Shown here: positions 7,240 to 15,869 of the stretch, in pieces
Layout: the number at the start of each line of letters is the position of its first letter
Position numbering within the stretch: position 1 is the stretch's first letter
From: DATJLY01 sp035532935
Lineage (GTDB): Bacteria; Pseudomonadota; Alphaproteobacteria; ATCC43930; CGMCC-115725
Assembly: GCA_035532935.1 (NCBI GenBank)
Contig: DATKQE010000010.1
Span: 1-64,000, forward strand
Length of the DNA stretch: 64,000 nt
Direction: 5' to 3'
Program-made: the position numbers and the translations under genes
Notes under the pieces: model-generated
What the model saw: only the letters and a program-made list of their open reading frames with translations
What the model was told of the DNA's origin: nothing
Databases searched by the model: none

Positions 7240-8112
7240 ATGCGCTTGCAGGACAAGGTTGTCATTGTGACCGGCGCTGGCACCGGTATTGGCGAGGCGA
7301 TCGCGCACAAATTCTCCCGGGAAGGCGCGCGGCTCGTCCTGAGCGGACTTCGCGCTGATCCGGTCCTTGATGTGGCTGACACGATCACGAGCGCGGGCGG
7401 CATTGCCGAAGCACATCTCGGCGATCTCGCCGAGGAGGCGCAGGCGCGGGCGTGCGTCGGTCTTGCGCTGCGGGCCTACGGATCGCTCGACGTGCTGGTG
7501 AGCAACGCGGGCGTCTTCATCGCCAACGCCGAGACCGATCTCTATCGCATCGAGGATTTCGACCGTACCGTCAGGAACAATATTCGCACGGCGTTCCTCA
7601 TGACCAAGTTCGCTTTGCCGCATTTGCAGGTCAGTCGCGGCAATATCATCTTCACCGGCTCGGAAGCCGGGCTGAACGGCTCGCCCAGCTTCACGCCTTA
7701 CGGCGGGAGCAAGGGCTTCCTCCACGCCTTCATGAAGGGTGTCGCCCTGGAACAGGCGCCTTACGGCGTGCGCGCCAATTGCGTCTGCCCCGGCGCCATC
7801 GATACCGCGTGGACGCGTGGCGCCGACAGTCCGATCGACCCGGCCGCGCAGGAAGGGATCGATGCTATGATCCCGCTCGGCCGCAGGGGAACGCCGGAGG
7901 AGATTGCCAACATCTTCGCGTTCCTCGCGTCCGACGAAGCGAGCTATGTCACGGGCGCACTGTGGCTAGCCGATGGCGGCGTCACCCCCGCCAAGAGCGA
8001 TATCGGCGCGCGGGTGCCCGCCGAGCTGCGGCGCGCTCCGGATGGCGTGCTCGCGCTGAGGCATTCGCATGACGGGCTCCGCGACAAGGACGTTTATCGC
8101 GCCGGCGAATGA
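7240..8112 (+). CDS. short-chain dehydrogenase/reductase
   Basis: A 290-residue classical SDR, an NAD(P)-dependent oxidoreductase of unknown substrate. The cofactor motif TGAGTGIG is at residues 11-18, the NAG motif at 89-91, and the catalytic Tyr154-x3-Lys158 in PYGGSKG. The C-terminal PGAIDTAWTRG and SYVTGALWLADGG segments are normal. The ATG at 7240 has GAGGA upstream; the frame extends further 5' without homology. The C-terminal 30 residues beyond the usual DGG end are extra and polar. It is transcribed divergently from the nitroreductase across a region with an FNR-type box. Confidence 0.85.
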   Translation: MRLQDKVVIVTGAGTGIGEAIAHKFSREGARLVLSGLRADPVLDVADTITSAGGIAEAHLGDLAEEAQARACVGLALRAYGSLDVLVSNAGVFIANAETDLYRIEDFDRTVRNNIRTAFLMTKFALPHLQVSRGNIIFTGSEAGLNGSPSFTPYGGSKGFLHAFMKGVALEQAPYGVRANCVCPGAIDTAWTRGADSPIDPAAQEGIDAMIPLGRRGTPEEIANIFAFLASDEASYVTGALWLADGGVTPAKSDIGARVPAELRRAPDGVLALRHSHDGLRDKDVYRAGE

Positions 8113-8427
8113 TCGTGCGGTGGCGCTGAGCAGCGATCACTCGGAGCTGGGAGCAGGAACGCACCCCTGGCCGAAGTTGCGTCGTGCGATACCAGGGGCA
8201 GGATTTAGACCTACGGTGTAAACGGCCCTGGATCGAATGTTGCCGATAGGCCGTATGGATGCGAACGGCCGCTTCGATGCGCCGCCTGTCCAAAGCTGAC
8301 GTTCTCCTTTCAGCCACTTCGCGCACATTAGCTCGAAGGTTCTTTCCCTCCGCCATGCTGCTTCCGGCTTCGCCGGACGGGGCACATCGTCCTGGCTAGA
8401 ACCAAAGCAGCGATCAACCCACGCCCC
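8113..8427. other. 315-bp intergenic region with a dispersed-repeat remnant
   Basis: No gene is supported. The right part carries TCGAAGGTTCTTTCCCTCC (8333-8351), which recurs at 9517-9535. Short open frames on the minus strand look like translated intergenic repeat rather than protein. Confidence 0.5.
8333..8351 (+). repeat. short direct repeat flanking the yghU-like gene, copy 1
   Basis: TCGAAGGTTCTTTCCCTCC matches 9517-9535 at 18 of 19 positions, and weaker similarity extends about 12 bases upstream. The two copies bracket the glutathione transferase gene 1.18 kb apart. Confidence 0.5.
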
Positions 8428-9306
8428 TCAGTGCCGGGCGGCCGTGAGCTTGTCCTGCGTCTTCGTTTCGAAGTCGCTGGCATCGTGCCGCTCGTGGAGC
8501 TGATCCGCGGGATCGCCGCTCAGCCGGTTGACCTTGCGGCCGCGCTTCACCGCCGGGCGTTGGCCGATCATCGTCGCCCAGCGCTGCAGGTTCTTATAAT
8601 CCTGCACCTGCAGGAATTCGGCGCCGCCATATTGGTTGTACTGCGCCAGGCCGCCATACCACGGCCAGATCGCGATGTCGGCGATCGTGTAGCTATCGCC
8701 GGCGATGTATTCGCTTTCAGCCAGGCGTCGGTCGAGCACGTCGAGCTGCCGCTTCGTCTCCATGGCGAAGCGGTCGATGGCATATTCGATCTTGGTCTGC
8801 GCATAGGCATAGAAATGACCAAAGCCGCCGCCGACATAGGGCGTGCTGCCCATCTGCCAGAAGAGCCAGGACAGGCATTCGGCGCGCGCGGCGCGCTCGG
8901 TCGGCAACAAGGCGCCGAACTTCTCCGCGAGATAGACAAGGATTGCGCCCGATTCGAAGACGCGCACCGGCTTGGGTTCGGAACGGTCGAGCAAAGCCGG
9001 GATCTTGGAATTCGGATTGACGGCGACAAAGCCGCTGCCGAATTGGTCGCCCTCGCCGATCTTGATCGGCCAGGCGTCGTATTCGGCGCCGCGATGGCCG
9101 AGCGCCAGAAGCTCTTCCAGCATGATCGTAACTTTCACGCCATTAGGGGTCGCCAGGGAATAAAGCTGCAGCGGATGGCGGCCGACAGGCAGTTCCTTCT
9201 CATGTGTCGGTCCGGCGATCGGCCGGTTGGTGTTGGCGTATCGCCAACCACTGGCATCCTTCTTCCAGATCCAGACCTTCGGCGGCGTGTAGGATGTGTC
9301 GGTCAT
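8428..9306 (-). CDS. yghU: YghU-like glutathione transferase / disulfide-bond oxidoreductase
   Basis: A 292-residue protein of the Nu-class glutathione transferase family, close in length to E. coli YghU (288). An N-terminal extension (PPKVWIWKKDASG, then ANTNRPIAGPTHEKELPVG) precedes the thioredoxin-like domain, whose SLATPNGVKVTIMLEEL carries the Thr/Asn that binds two glutathiones in this class. The NPNSKIPALLD cis-proline and the FESGAILVYLAEKFG motif follow, then an all-helical C-terminal domain with YTIADIAIWPW. The role is reduction of disulfides or peroxides with glutathione in the cytoplasm. It stands alone, between two short repeats. Confidence 0.92.
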   Translation of the reverse strand: MTDTSYTPPKVWIWKKDASGWRYANTNRPIAGPTHEKELPVGRHPLQLYSLATPNGVKVTIMLEELLALGHRGAEYDAWPIKIGEGDQFGSGFVAVNPNSKIPALLDRSEPKPVRVFESGAILVYLAEKFGALLPTERAARAECLSWLFWQMGSTPYVGGGFGHFYAYAQTKIEYAIDRFAMETKRQLDVLDRRLAESEYIAGDSYTIADIAIWPWYGGLAQYNQYGGAEFLQVQDYKNLQRWATMIGQRPAVKRGRKVNRLSGDPADQLHERHDASDFETKTQDKLTAARH

Positions 9307-10128
9307 AATCGTCCTCGTCGTCGTGGCGCAGCCTTAATTCTCCGCGAGCCTACGCCCTACGGGCCTCGCGTGTAAGGGCCCCTCAACTCGGCACGGTCCC
9401 CGGCGCTCAGGCCACGCCTTGTGCAAGAGAGGGTCTTTCCGAGCTCGGTCAAGACATTGTCCTGCGCTTCAGCGGGCGAAGGTACCTTCGAAATCGAGTT
9501 CTCTGCGAGGATTGGTTCGAAGGTTCTTTCACTCCCCAATCGCAATGCAGCGAATTTTCTCTGCGCGCCTTTGAGGCCTTCCGAACGCCATCACTGGCGC
9601 TCTTCTTTGCGCCTGTGCGGATACACCGGGGCGATCCGCTCATGGTGCCAGGTTCTCACAAGCTGATTTTGCCCTCAACTAGAGCACCTGCGTCCGTGCT
9701 ACCGCGACGAGATTAGGCTGATTGTTGTGCCTTCTGGGTGCGAGCGGGTTGTTGGTTGCTGTGCCGGGCGCTGGCGGCTCTGAGCGAACCTCCACTTCTT
9801 ACGCCTGACGCTCGCACTTTGACATCCTGCCTTCAATTCGGGTCTGATGGTCTGCTTCTCGAGGCAATAACGGACGATCTACCAAAGCGGCGCGAGGTCG
9901 CGAATGACGCGTTGCGGACATTTCCGGTTTCGATGCTCCCCACGGACGGCAATCCCGTCACGGAAGCGAACGACCGGGCAAAGCTTGGGTTGGACGTCGA
10001 AGCTGCCAGTCAGATCTGGTGGTAAAGATGAAAACCATGGTAAGCAAGCAGCCGTGACCGGTGGCTGTTGCGACGGTGGCATCGACGCAGATCGTGAAAC
10101 TCACGACACACGTTGACGGAGGCGGAAA
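9307..10128. other. 822-bp intergenic region without a supported gene
   Basis: Several overlapping frames of 60-95 codons occur on both strands, none with a domain, a good ribosome site or consistent composition. The minus strand around 9880-9935 contains ATGTCCGCAACGCG, again like alphaproteobacterial intergenic repeats. The last 30 bases provide the GGAGG ribosome site of the Rieske oxygenase. The stretch is probably eroded accessory DNA. Confidence 0.5.
9517..9535 (+). repeat. short direct repeat flanking the yghU-like gene, copy 2
   Basis: TCGAAGGTTCTTTCACTCC, one mismatch to 8333-8351, in the same orientation on the other side of the yghU-like gene. Confidence 0.5.
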
Positions 10129-11304
10129 ATGACGACCACCATCGATTCGAACGCTGAATTTGACCGTATCGTCGAACAGGTCGACGATTTCGTACACACG
10201 GGTCCGGGCACACTGGCCGGGCGCTACCTTCGCCGTTATTGGCAACCCATTTACGTCTCCGAAAAGCTCGCACAGGGATCGATCGTTCCGATCCGAATCC
10301 TCGGCGAGGACCTAGCGCTCTACCGTGGTGAAAGCGGAAAGGTCCACGTTATGACCAATGAGTGCCCGCATCGACTGTCCGTCTTGTCCACGGGCTGGAT
10401 CGAAGGGGAAACCATTCGCTGCCGGTATCACGGCTGGCGCTACGACGAGTCCGGACGATGTGTCGAGCAACCGGCCGAGCCGAGACCTTTCTGCGACAAA
10501 GTGCCGAAACTCGCCTCCTATCCCATCCACGAAGCTCACGGCCTCATCTTCGCTTATCTCGGCGAAGGCGATACGCCTGCCTTCCGCGTACTGCCTGGCC
10601 TGGAAGAAGGCGCTCGCGAGGGATGGACCGTCTGCCCGTCGGTCGAAATGATCCCGTGCAACTATTTTCAGAGCGCGGAGAACATCATGGACGACGTCCA
10701 TGTGAATTTTTCCCATCGAGATCACCTCGTGAACACGACGGCGAGGCCGTACGTTCCCACCAAAATGTGGGCACGAGAAACACCATTCGGGCTCACACAT
10801 TTCTTGGAGCGCGGAGAGCGCACCGATCGACTTCACTTCATCATGCCGAACCAGTGCTTCCTGGCCCACCCGCTACGCTCGGCGCGAGACAGCAAGCCGT
10901 TCTGGTTCAAGGCGCTCTTCTGGTACGTGCCGATCGATGACGAGAGTCATCTCCACTTTCTCATCATGGTCTACCACACGAAGAGACAGGAGCGTCCCGA
11001 CGGCACTCCAATCCATGAGGAGATCCAGGCCATCCTTTCCGGTCGAAAGAGTTGGCAAGACGTCGCAAGGCACCCGAATATCATCCGTATCCAGGACGGG
11101 GTGGCGATCTGCGGACAAGGAAAGATCGTGGACCGCTCGAGGGAACTATTGGGTAGCTCGGATGCGGCGGTGATCCTGCTTCGCAAGCTTTGGAAGCGAG
11201 AGCTGAAATCGCTTGCCGCTAGAGGAGCCGTGACACAGTTCGGCACGCCGGAACCTCAAGCCCTTCGGCAAGAGGAACTGGAGGCGATGGGATTCAACGC
11301 TTGA
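10129..11304 (+). CDS. Rieske [2Fe-2S] ring-hydroxylating oxygenase, alpha subunit type
   Basis: A 391-residue terminal oxygenase. The Rieske cluster is bound by C79-x-H81 and C98-x2-H101 (RYHGWRYD). The mononuclear iron site is in the segment ENIMDDVHVNFSH, with H191, H196 and an upstream Asp as the 2-His-1-carboxylate facial triad. The length and the LAGRYLRRYWQPIY start fit monomeric or homotrimeric oxygenases of the phthalate-dioxygenase/vanillate-demethylase type. The substrate is unknown. No reductase or ferredoxin gene is nearby, so electrons must come from elsewhere. A strong GGAGG lies just upstream. It sits in the decaying island but is intact. Confidence 0.9.
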   Translation: MTTTIDSNAEFDRIVEQVDDFVHTGPGTLAGRYLRRYWQPIYVSEKLAQGSIVPIRILGEDLALYRGESGKVHVMTNECPHRLSVLSTGWIEGETIRCRYHGWRYDESGRCVEQPAEPRPFCDKVPKLASYPIHEAHGLIFAYLGEGDTPAFRVLPGLEEGAREGWTVCPSVEMIPCNYFQSAENIMDDVHVNFSHRDHLVNTTARPYVPTKMWARETPFGLTHFLERGERTDRLHFIMPNQCFLAHPLRSARDSKPFWFKALFWYVPIDDESHLHFLIMVYHTKRQERPDGTPIHEEIQAILSGRKSWQDVARHPNIIRIQDGVAICGQGKIVDRSRELLGSSDAAVILLRKLWKRELKSLAARGAVTQFGTPEPQALRQEELEAMGFNA

Positions 11305-11370
11305 ATACTCACTCGCTCACCCACCCGCAACGGGCACGATCAACGTCACCAACACCGCAGCGGCTACTCT

Positions 11371-11511
11371 GACGATGCCGCGCGCCTCAATAACGACTCC
11401 AAGTCGGCACGACACGTAATAGCGGCCTACGACCATTGGCATCGCACGGCGGACGCCAAAGGCCGCCCCTACAAGTTCACAACGGCCGTGCAGTTGCTTG
11501 AAGATTTTTGA
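11371..11511 (+). pseudogene. 3' fragment of a TumE-like toxin or similar small protein
   Basis: Only the C-terminal part is readable: a segment ending GRPYKFTTAVQLLEDF before TGA at 11509-11511. A Y-x-F-T-x3-QLL-x-DF ending is typical of TumE-family toxins, which are encoded just before an HTH antitoxin, as here (the next gene starts 22 bases on). Upstream the frame contains no start and no recognisable toxin core. The identification rests on the short motif and on gene order. Confidence 0.35.
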
Positions 11512-11533
11512 CGACAGGTGAAAAGGACGCTCG

Positions 11534-11925
11534 ATGAAAAAGGAATCCCCAACGACCTATAAGGTCGGCATGATCGGCGAGTTCGCCGAATGGACGAAGC
11601 GCATCGTGCGAGACCCGGCCAGCGCGCCGCGACGGAACAAGTGTCCGCCGAGGCCATGGTCAAGCTGTTGTCGGCGGGTAATCTAGCGGTTCTCGAAGCG
11701 ATCCGCCGCCACAAGCCCGCGTCCGTGCGCGAGCTTGCGACCCTGGCGGGCCGAAAGGAAGCCAGCCTGTCCCGCACGCTCAAACGTTTCGTGGAACTCG
11801 GGATCATCGCCTTTCAGCCCGGTCCTCACCGTACCCGCGCACCCGCGCTCATCGCGCGGCGCGTGCATCTCGAAATCGATCTGACCGGCCATCACAGCGC
11901 CGTCGCTGTGGACGGGCCGCGCTGA
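11534..11925 (+). pseudogene. frameshifted HTH antitoxin/regulator (TumA-like)
   Basis: ATG at 11534 opens YKVGMIGEFAEWTKRIVRDPASA, but the frame then runs into nonsense. The second half of the protein continues in another frame from about 11640: EQVSAEAMVKLLSAGNLAVL, then a MarR-like helix-turn-helix (VRELATLAGRKEASLSRTLKRFVELG) and RARRVHLEIDL-like strands. A shift, perhaps with a small deletion, lies between about 11615 and 11640. Proteins of this shape are antitoxins or autorepressors paired with TumE-like toxins. The two remnants would be a dead toxin-antitoxin operon. Confidence 0.55.
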
Positions 11926-12229
11926 GCTAGCTTCGAGCCGTAGGCATTGCGATGAGTACCCGCACGTGAGCGGCCCCAATGCCAGAAAGCAGAGGGCCGG
12001 TTGGGCGGCCAGCTCTGACACCGATGAAAACCTGGTCTCAATCCGCGATGCGCGCGATGGAGCGGCCCCGACCGCCAGGTAGGAGCCCAGCTAATAGGCG
12101 CCTTTTCGCCTCCGCGGCGATGCTGGACAGGCGTCGAATCAACGAAAATTTTCACACCCAGTTATACACGTTCTCAGACGTCGCCAAGTTATCCGTAGAT
12201 ATCAAGTGATTATACATTCGATCAACGCA
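11926..12229. other. 304-bp non-coding island end before the tRNA fragment
   Basis: No gene is supported; a 76-codon frame from 11979 has no family likeness. GC content falls towards the right, and an AT-rich segment (12140-12240) leads into the tRNA-Leu remnant. There is no integrase gene on this side. Confidence 0.5.
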
Positions 12230-12284
12230 CTCAAAATCTGATGTTCGCAAGGACGTGGGGGTTCAAGTCCCTCCAGGGGCACCA
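12230..12284 (+). tRNA. 3' part of tRNA-Leu(CAA), 5' half absent; island attachment site
   Basis: The sequence reads as the anticodon loop CTCAAAA (12230-12236, anticodon CAA), the variable arm TGTTCGCAAGGACGT, the T-arm GGGGGTTCAAGTCCCTC (12257-12273), acceptor strand CAGGGGC and encoded ACCA (12281-12284). The bases before the loop do not pair with TCTGA after it, and no GCCCCTG acceptor 5' strand occurs in the 90 bases upstream. The gene is therefore a 3' fragment, as left at one end of an element integrated in a tRNA anticodon loop or 3' half. The intact tRNA should lie at the other end of the island. Confidence 0.78.
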
Positions 12285-12403
12285 AAGGCTGCGGCACGCC
12301 CGCGGCACCGGGACTTCGGCAGGCGATCGGTGAATTTTTGTTCATGGCGTCCCGGCCGCATTCCGGGCGTACCATTTCGCCTGCAAGTCGCCACTGGGCG
12401 GTA

Positions 12404-12784
12404 ATGAGACGGCAACGCTTCGAGATCATGCTGTCGCCGCGTGAGCGGGAGCGTTCCATGGCCATGGCGGCATTGTTTCGCCGGCGCGTTTTCCGGCATC
12501 CGTTCCGATCGGCGACCGAGAGCACCGGCGTCCATTCGATGCTGTTCGCGCTGGTGTCCGGGCCGATCTATTACTGGCGCAAGCGCGCGCGCATCGAGGC
12601 GGTGGTTCTGGGCATCGCCAGTATTCCGCCGCTCCTCTACAACCCTGCCACGTCGCTCGTCAGCCGCGCGGTGCTCAATGACGCCGTCACGCTGATCTGG
12701 GCCGGTGCGGTGGTGTTCGCGCCGGCGCTCCTCGCGCTGAGCTATCGCCGCCAGGGCTGGATCGAGATCGGCGAATCGGGGTGA
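12404..12784 (+). CDS. small membrane protein, function unknown
   Basis: 126 residues from ATG 12404; starts at 12428 or 12458 are also possible. A basic N-terminal third (about residues 1-45, many Arg) is followed by a hydrophobic hairpin-like region: a segment around LFALVSGPIYYW, a second around VVLGIASIPPLLY and a third around VTLIWAGAVVFAPALLALSY. The C-terminus is short and polar. No family is recognised. It is the first gene after the tRNA-Leu fragment and thus probably part of the chromosome proper. Confidence 0.5.
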   Translation: MRRQRFEIMLSPRERERSMAMAALFRRRVFRHPFRSATESTGVHSMLFALVSGPIYYWRKRARIEAVVLGIASIPPLLYNPATSLVSRAVLNDAVTLIWAGAVVFAPALLALSYRRQGWIEIGESG

Positions 12785-12837
12785 GACGGCGCGCCGTCAC
12801 GCGCCGTCACGCGGCGACGGCGCGCGGGGGCCGCCTC

Positions 12838-13041
12838 TCACGGGCTCATCGCGACCAGCATCATGCCGATGAGCACCAGCGCGGCGCTCAGGACGGTGCC
12901 GGTGCGCGGCTGGATCACCTGCACCGCGAACGGAAAGAAACGCGGCAGGCTCGGAAGCACCGCCGCCGCCGCCGTTTCGATACCGAGCGCGGCACCGGTC
13001 ACGCCGACGCCGTGGCCCATCATGCGCAACCAACGTCTCAT
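12838..13041 (-). CDS. small membrane protein, function unknown
   Basis: A 67-residue product from ATG 13041, behind an AAAGGA ribosome site. It has a basic start (MRRWLRMM), a glycine/alanine-rich hydrophobic stretch at about 10-30 and a second clear transmembrane segment at about 48-65 (TVLSAALVLIGMMLVAM). No domain is recognised. It is convergent with the small membrane protein at 12404-12784 and separated by 119 bp from the sugar-dehydrogenase-like gene on the same strand. Confidence 0.42.
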   Translation of the reverse strand: MRRWLRMMGHGVGVTGAALGIETAAAAVLPSLPRFFPFAVQVIQPRTGTVLSAALVLIGMMLVAMSP

Positions 13042-13160
13042 GCCGGTCCTTTCGCGCCGCTCCCGTCGTGCTGCGCCATCGGCGTGGTTTGCGCCGCGGG
13101 CGAACGACGTGTCAAGCCGAACCTGCCGGCCGGCGCGCCGACGAATTGCGGCTGCGGGCC

Positions 13161-14471
13161 TTATCGCGCCGGCGCGCCGATGCCGCCATAGGCGATCCGC
13201 CATACCGTGCCCGAGCCGTCGTCGCTCACCAGCAGCGCACCGTCCGCGGCCACGACGACGCCGACCGGTCGGCCCCACACCGCGCCGTCGCCGGTGACGA
13301 AGCCGGTCATGAAATCCTCATAGGCGCCGGTCGGCTTGCCGTCGCGCATGAGGATTCGGACGATCTTGTATCCGGTCCGCTGCGTGCGGTTCCACGAACC
13401 GTGCAGCGCGACGAAGATGTCGCCGCGATAGGCTTGGGGAAATTGGTGCCCGGTATAGACGGCCATGCCGAGCGGCGCCGAATGCGGCTGCAGCAGCACG
13501 TCGGGAAGGAGGACCTTGTCGCGCCGCTCCGGTTCCTCGCCCTTGTGGCGCGGGTCCTGGTGAGCGCCGATATAGTACCACGGCCAGCCATAGAACCCGC
13601 CGGGCGCGACGCGCGTGACGTAATCGGGCGGCAGATTGTCGCCGAGACCGTCGCGCTCGTTCACGGTCGCCCATAAATCGCCGGTGCCGGGATAGAACGC
13701 GATCGTCACCGGATTGCGCAGCCCCGAGGCGAAGATGCCGAGGAAGCGTCCGGCCGGATCGTATTCGAGGATGTCGGCGCGGTGCACCTCGCGCGCCATG
13801 CCGTCCTCGCCGTCATTGTCGCCCGAGCCGACCGCGAGCAGCAGCCGTTTCCCGTCCGGCGTGAAGACGATGTCGCGGGTCCAATGATGCCCGACCGGCA
13901 CGTCCGGTACGATGATATCGGGCTTGCCCCCCGCCTTGGTGTCGCCGACGCGATAGGGAAAGCGCAGCACCCGGCCCTCGGTCGCGACATAGACGAAGCG
14001 CGGCGCGGGGCCCGGCGGATAGAAGGCGATGCCGTAAGGCCGATCGGCAAGGCCGGCAGCGAAGGTGGCGGGCGGCGCTCCGGCAGCGGCGCCGGCGCGA
14101 ATGATTCGGATGCGCTCGGCGCCGCTCTCGGCAAGAAAAATGTCGCCATTGGGTGCCTTCCGCATCTGCCGCGGCCCGTCGAGGCCGGTGGCGAGCGGCG
14201 CGACGGTAAAGCCTGGCGGCAGCCTCAGCCGCGCTCCTGCCGGCCGCCGCACGAGGCCCGGGCCATTCCCGGCCGACCGTGTGGCGTAGGGCGCGGGCAT
14301 GTCGGATGGACGTATCATCCGCACCACGCCCGGCGCCGATGTGCGCCAGTCGCCATAGGCCTGCGCGCCGACCAGCGGGGAATCAGGACGCGGCGTCTGC
14401 GCCCGCGCCGCGCCGAGGCTCGCTGTCGCCGCGATCGCGCCGATCGACATGAGCACGACGCGCATCGCCAT
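13161..14471 (-). CDS. PQQ-dependent sugar (sorbosone) dehydrogenase-like protein
   Basis: A 436-residue secreted beta-propeller protein. A signal peptide (MAMRVVLMSIGAIAATASLGAARAQ) is followed by a linker and a six-bladed propeller beginning at LPPGFTVAPLATGLDGPRQM. Motifs such as GDIFLAESGAERI, RPYGIAFYP, GHHWTRDIVFTPDG, GLRNPVTIAFYPGTGDLW, GGFYGWPWYYIG and GLLVSDDGSGTVWRIAY-like strands match the soluble glucose/L-sorbosone dehydrogenase family, which oxidises sugars with PQQ in the periplasm. ATG 14471 was preferred because it starts the signal peptide; an ATG two codons later is possible. It is divergent from the hydrolase gene at 14592. Confidence 0.85.
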   Translation of the reverse strand: MAMRVVLMSIGAIAATASLGAARAQTPRPDSPLVGAQAYGDWRTSAPGVVRMIRPSDMPAPYATRSAGNGPGLVRRPAGARLRLPPGFTVAPLATGLDGPRQMRKAPNGDIFLAESGAERIRIIRAGAAAGAPPATFAAGLADRPYGIAFYPPGPAPRFVYVATEGRVLRFPYRVGDTKAGGKPDIIVPDVPVGHHWTRDIVFTPDGKRLLLAVGSGDNDGEDGMAREVHRADILEYDPAGRFLGIFASGLRNPVTIAFYPGTGDLWATVNERDGLGDNLPPDYVTRVAPGGFYGWPWYYIGAHQDPRHKGEEPERRDKVLLPDVLLQPHSAPLGMAVYTGHQFPQAYRGDIFVALHGSWNRTQRTGYKIVRILMRDGKPTGAYEDFMTGFVTGDGAVWGRPVGVVVAADGALLVSDDGSGTVWRIAYGGIGAPAR

Positions 14472-14591
14472 TGCTCTCGTGCCCCGTCGCTGCGCCGCGT
14501 TTTGCACGGTGCGGCGCCGGGCGGTTTCGGGCAATATAATGGGAGCCCGCCGGCACCGCCGAAGCGCCGGCCCGCCCATCTGGAGGAAACC

Positions 14592-15848
14592 ATGGACCGT
14601 CAGCCGCCGAAGCCCGTTCGTGACCATCGCGGCGAACCGCATGTGCGCCGCTTCAACGAGCAGCGCTGGCTTCTCGACAATATCATCCGCGCCAACGGCA
14701 TCGACTGGGACCAGCCGCGCTCGCTCTATCTCAGCGGGCCGTGCGGCGTCGAGGCCAATGCCGATTTCGCCGCGATCCGCGCCCGCGTGCAGAAGATGGC
14801 CGATATCGGTCCCGCGTTCGAGACGACGGCACGGCGCCGCGAGGCCAAGGCGCGCGCCGCCGAGGAGACCGACCAGCGCGTGACCGCGCGCGACAACTAT
14901 TTCATGGCATCGATCCATTGGGGCGCCGCGCAATGGCCCTATGACGAGAACGACGAGACCAACATCGCATACAACCAGAAGAAGCGCGAATGCTACGAGA
15001 GCTATGCGCGCCTTGCCGATCACAAGATCGAGACCGTCTGGCTGCCGTTCAAGGACAGCGCGCTCCCGGCCTGGTTCCATCTCCCGCCCGACTACAAGGG
15101 CGGGCGGATTCCGACCGTCATCGTCATTCCCGGCATGGACAGCTTCAAGGAAGTCTCGGTCGCGCTCTATGGCGACCGCTGGCTCAATCGCGGCATCGCC
15201 GTTCTGGCGATCGACGGCCCGGGCCAATACGAGGCGCCGATGGTCGGCATCAATGTCAGCATGGAGAACTGGACCGCCGCCGGCAAGGCGATCGTCGATT
15301 GGCTGGTGGCGCGGCCGGAGGTCGATCCCGACCGCATCGGCGTCACCGGCACCAGCTTCGGCTCGTTCTTCGGCACGATCGTCGCCGCCAACGAGCCGCG
15401 CATCCGCGCCTGCGCGGTGATCTCCACCTGCCTCGAGCCCGGCTGCCACACCATCTTCGAGGAGGCTTCACCGACCTTCAAGAAGCGCTTCATGTACATG
15501 TCGGGCTATACCGACGAGGCGAAATTCGATGAATTCTGCAAGACGCTCACCTGGGAAGGCCACATCGACAGGATCCGCTGTCCCTATCTCTGCGTCGCCG
15601 GCGAGGCGGAGGAGCTGAGCCCGATCGAGCATGCCGAGCGCCTGGTGAGCGCGTTGAAGGCGCCGAAGATGCTGGTGGTCTATCAGGACTCGCGCCACTC
15701 GGTCGGCAACGTCCCGGCCGCCAATCTCGGCCCGTTCCCGCCGATCCTGCTCACCGACTGGATGCACGCGCGGCTCCAGGGCAAGACCTTCGCCAGCGAG
15801 CGCTGGTACGTCGAAGCGAGCGGACGGATCGTCAAGACGCCGTATTGA
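14592..15848 (+). CDS. alpha/beta hydrolase (FrsA/DUF1100-like esterase)
   Basis: A 418-residue cytoplasmic hydrolase. A long helical N-terminal domain (to about residue 150) precedes an alpha/beta-hydrolase core starting at IPTVIVIPGMDSFKE. The nucleophile elbow is GTSFGS with Ser255; a late Asp region (CVAGEAEELSPIEHA) and His in DSRHSVGN complete the triad. Family members act on acyl or ester substrates and some cleave C-C bonds in ketone or nicotine breakdown; the substrate here is unknown. TGGAGGAAACC is a strong ribosome site. TATAAT at 14535-14540 could be a -10 element, though no good -35 accompanies it. Confidence 0.83.
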   Translation: MDRQPPKPVRDHRGEPHVRRFNEQRWLLDNIIRANGIDWDQPRSLYLSGPCGVEANADFAAIRARVQKMADIGPAFETTARRREAKARAAEETDQRVTARDNYFMASIHWGAAQWPYDENDETNIAYNQKKRECYESYARLADHKIETVWLPFKDSALPAWFHLPPDYKGGRIPTVIVIPGMDSFKEVSVALYGDRWLNRGIAVLAIDGPGQYEAPMVGINVSMENWTAAGKAIVDWLVARPEVDPDRIGVTGTSFGSFFGTIVAANEPRIRACAVISTCLEPGCHTIFEEASPTFKKRFMYMSGYTDEAKFDEFCKTLTWEGHIDRIRCPYLCVAGEAEELSPIEHAERLVSALKAPKMLVVYQDSRHSVGNVPAANLGPFPPILLTDWMHARLQGKTFASERWYVEASGRIVKTPY

Positions 15849-15869
15849 CGGGGCAGGGCGGCTGCGCGC

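Larger units (their letters stand above)
1..12284. mobile_element. putative genomic island, right end at tRNA-Leu(CAA)
   Basis: Inferred, not directly seen as a unit. The right limit is the tRNA-Leu 3' fragment. Everything to its left mixes phage-like fragments, an IS element, several pseudogenes, toxin-antitoxin remains and long gene-poor gaps, in contrast to the dense intact genes to its right. The left limit and an integrase are outside the window. Confidence 0.5.

Noticed and set aside
12202..12525. Minus-strand frame with an apparent conserved peptide LEGLEPPRPCEHQILS
   Set aside because: This peptide is a known translation artefact of tRNA-Leu sequence; the region is the tRNA fragment.
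14472..15449. Long minus-strand extension of the sugar dehydrogenase gene, total 762 codons
   Set aside because: It lies opposite the alpha/beta hydrolase gene and lacks family likeness. The signal peptide at ATG 14471 gives the right start.
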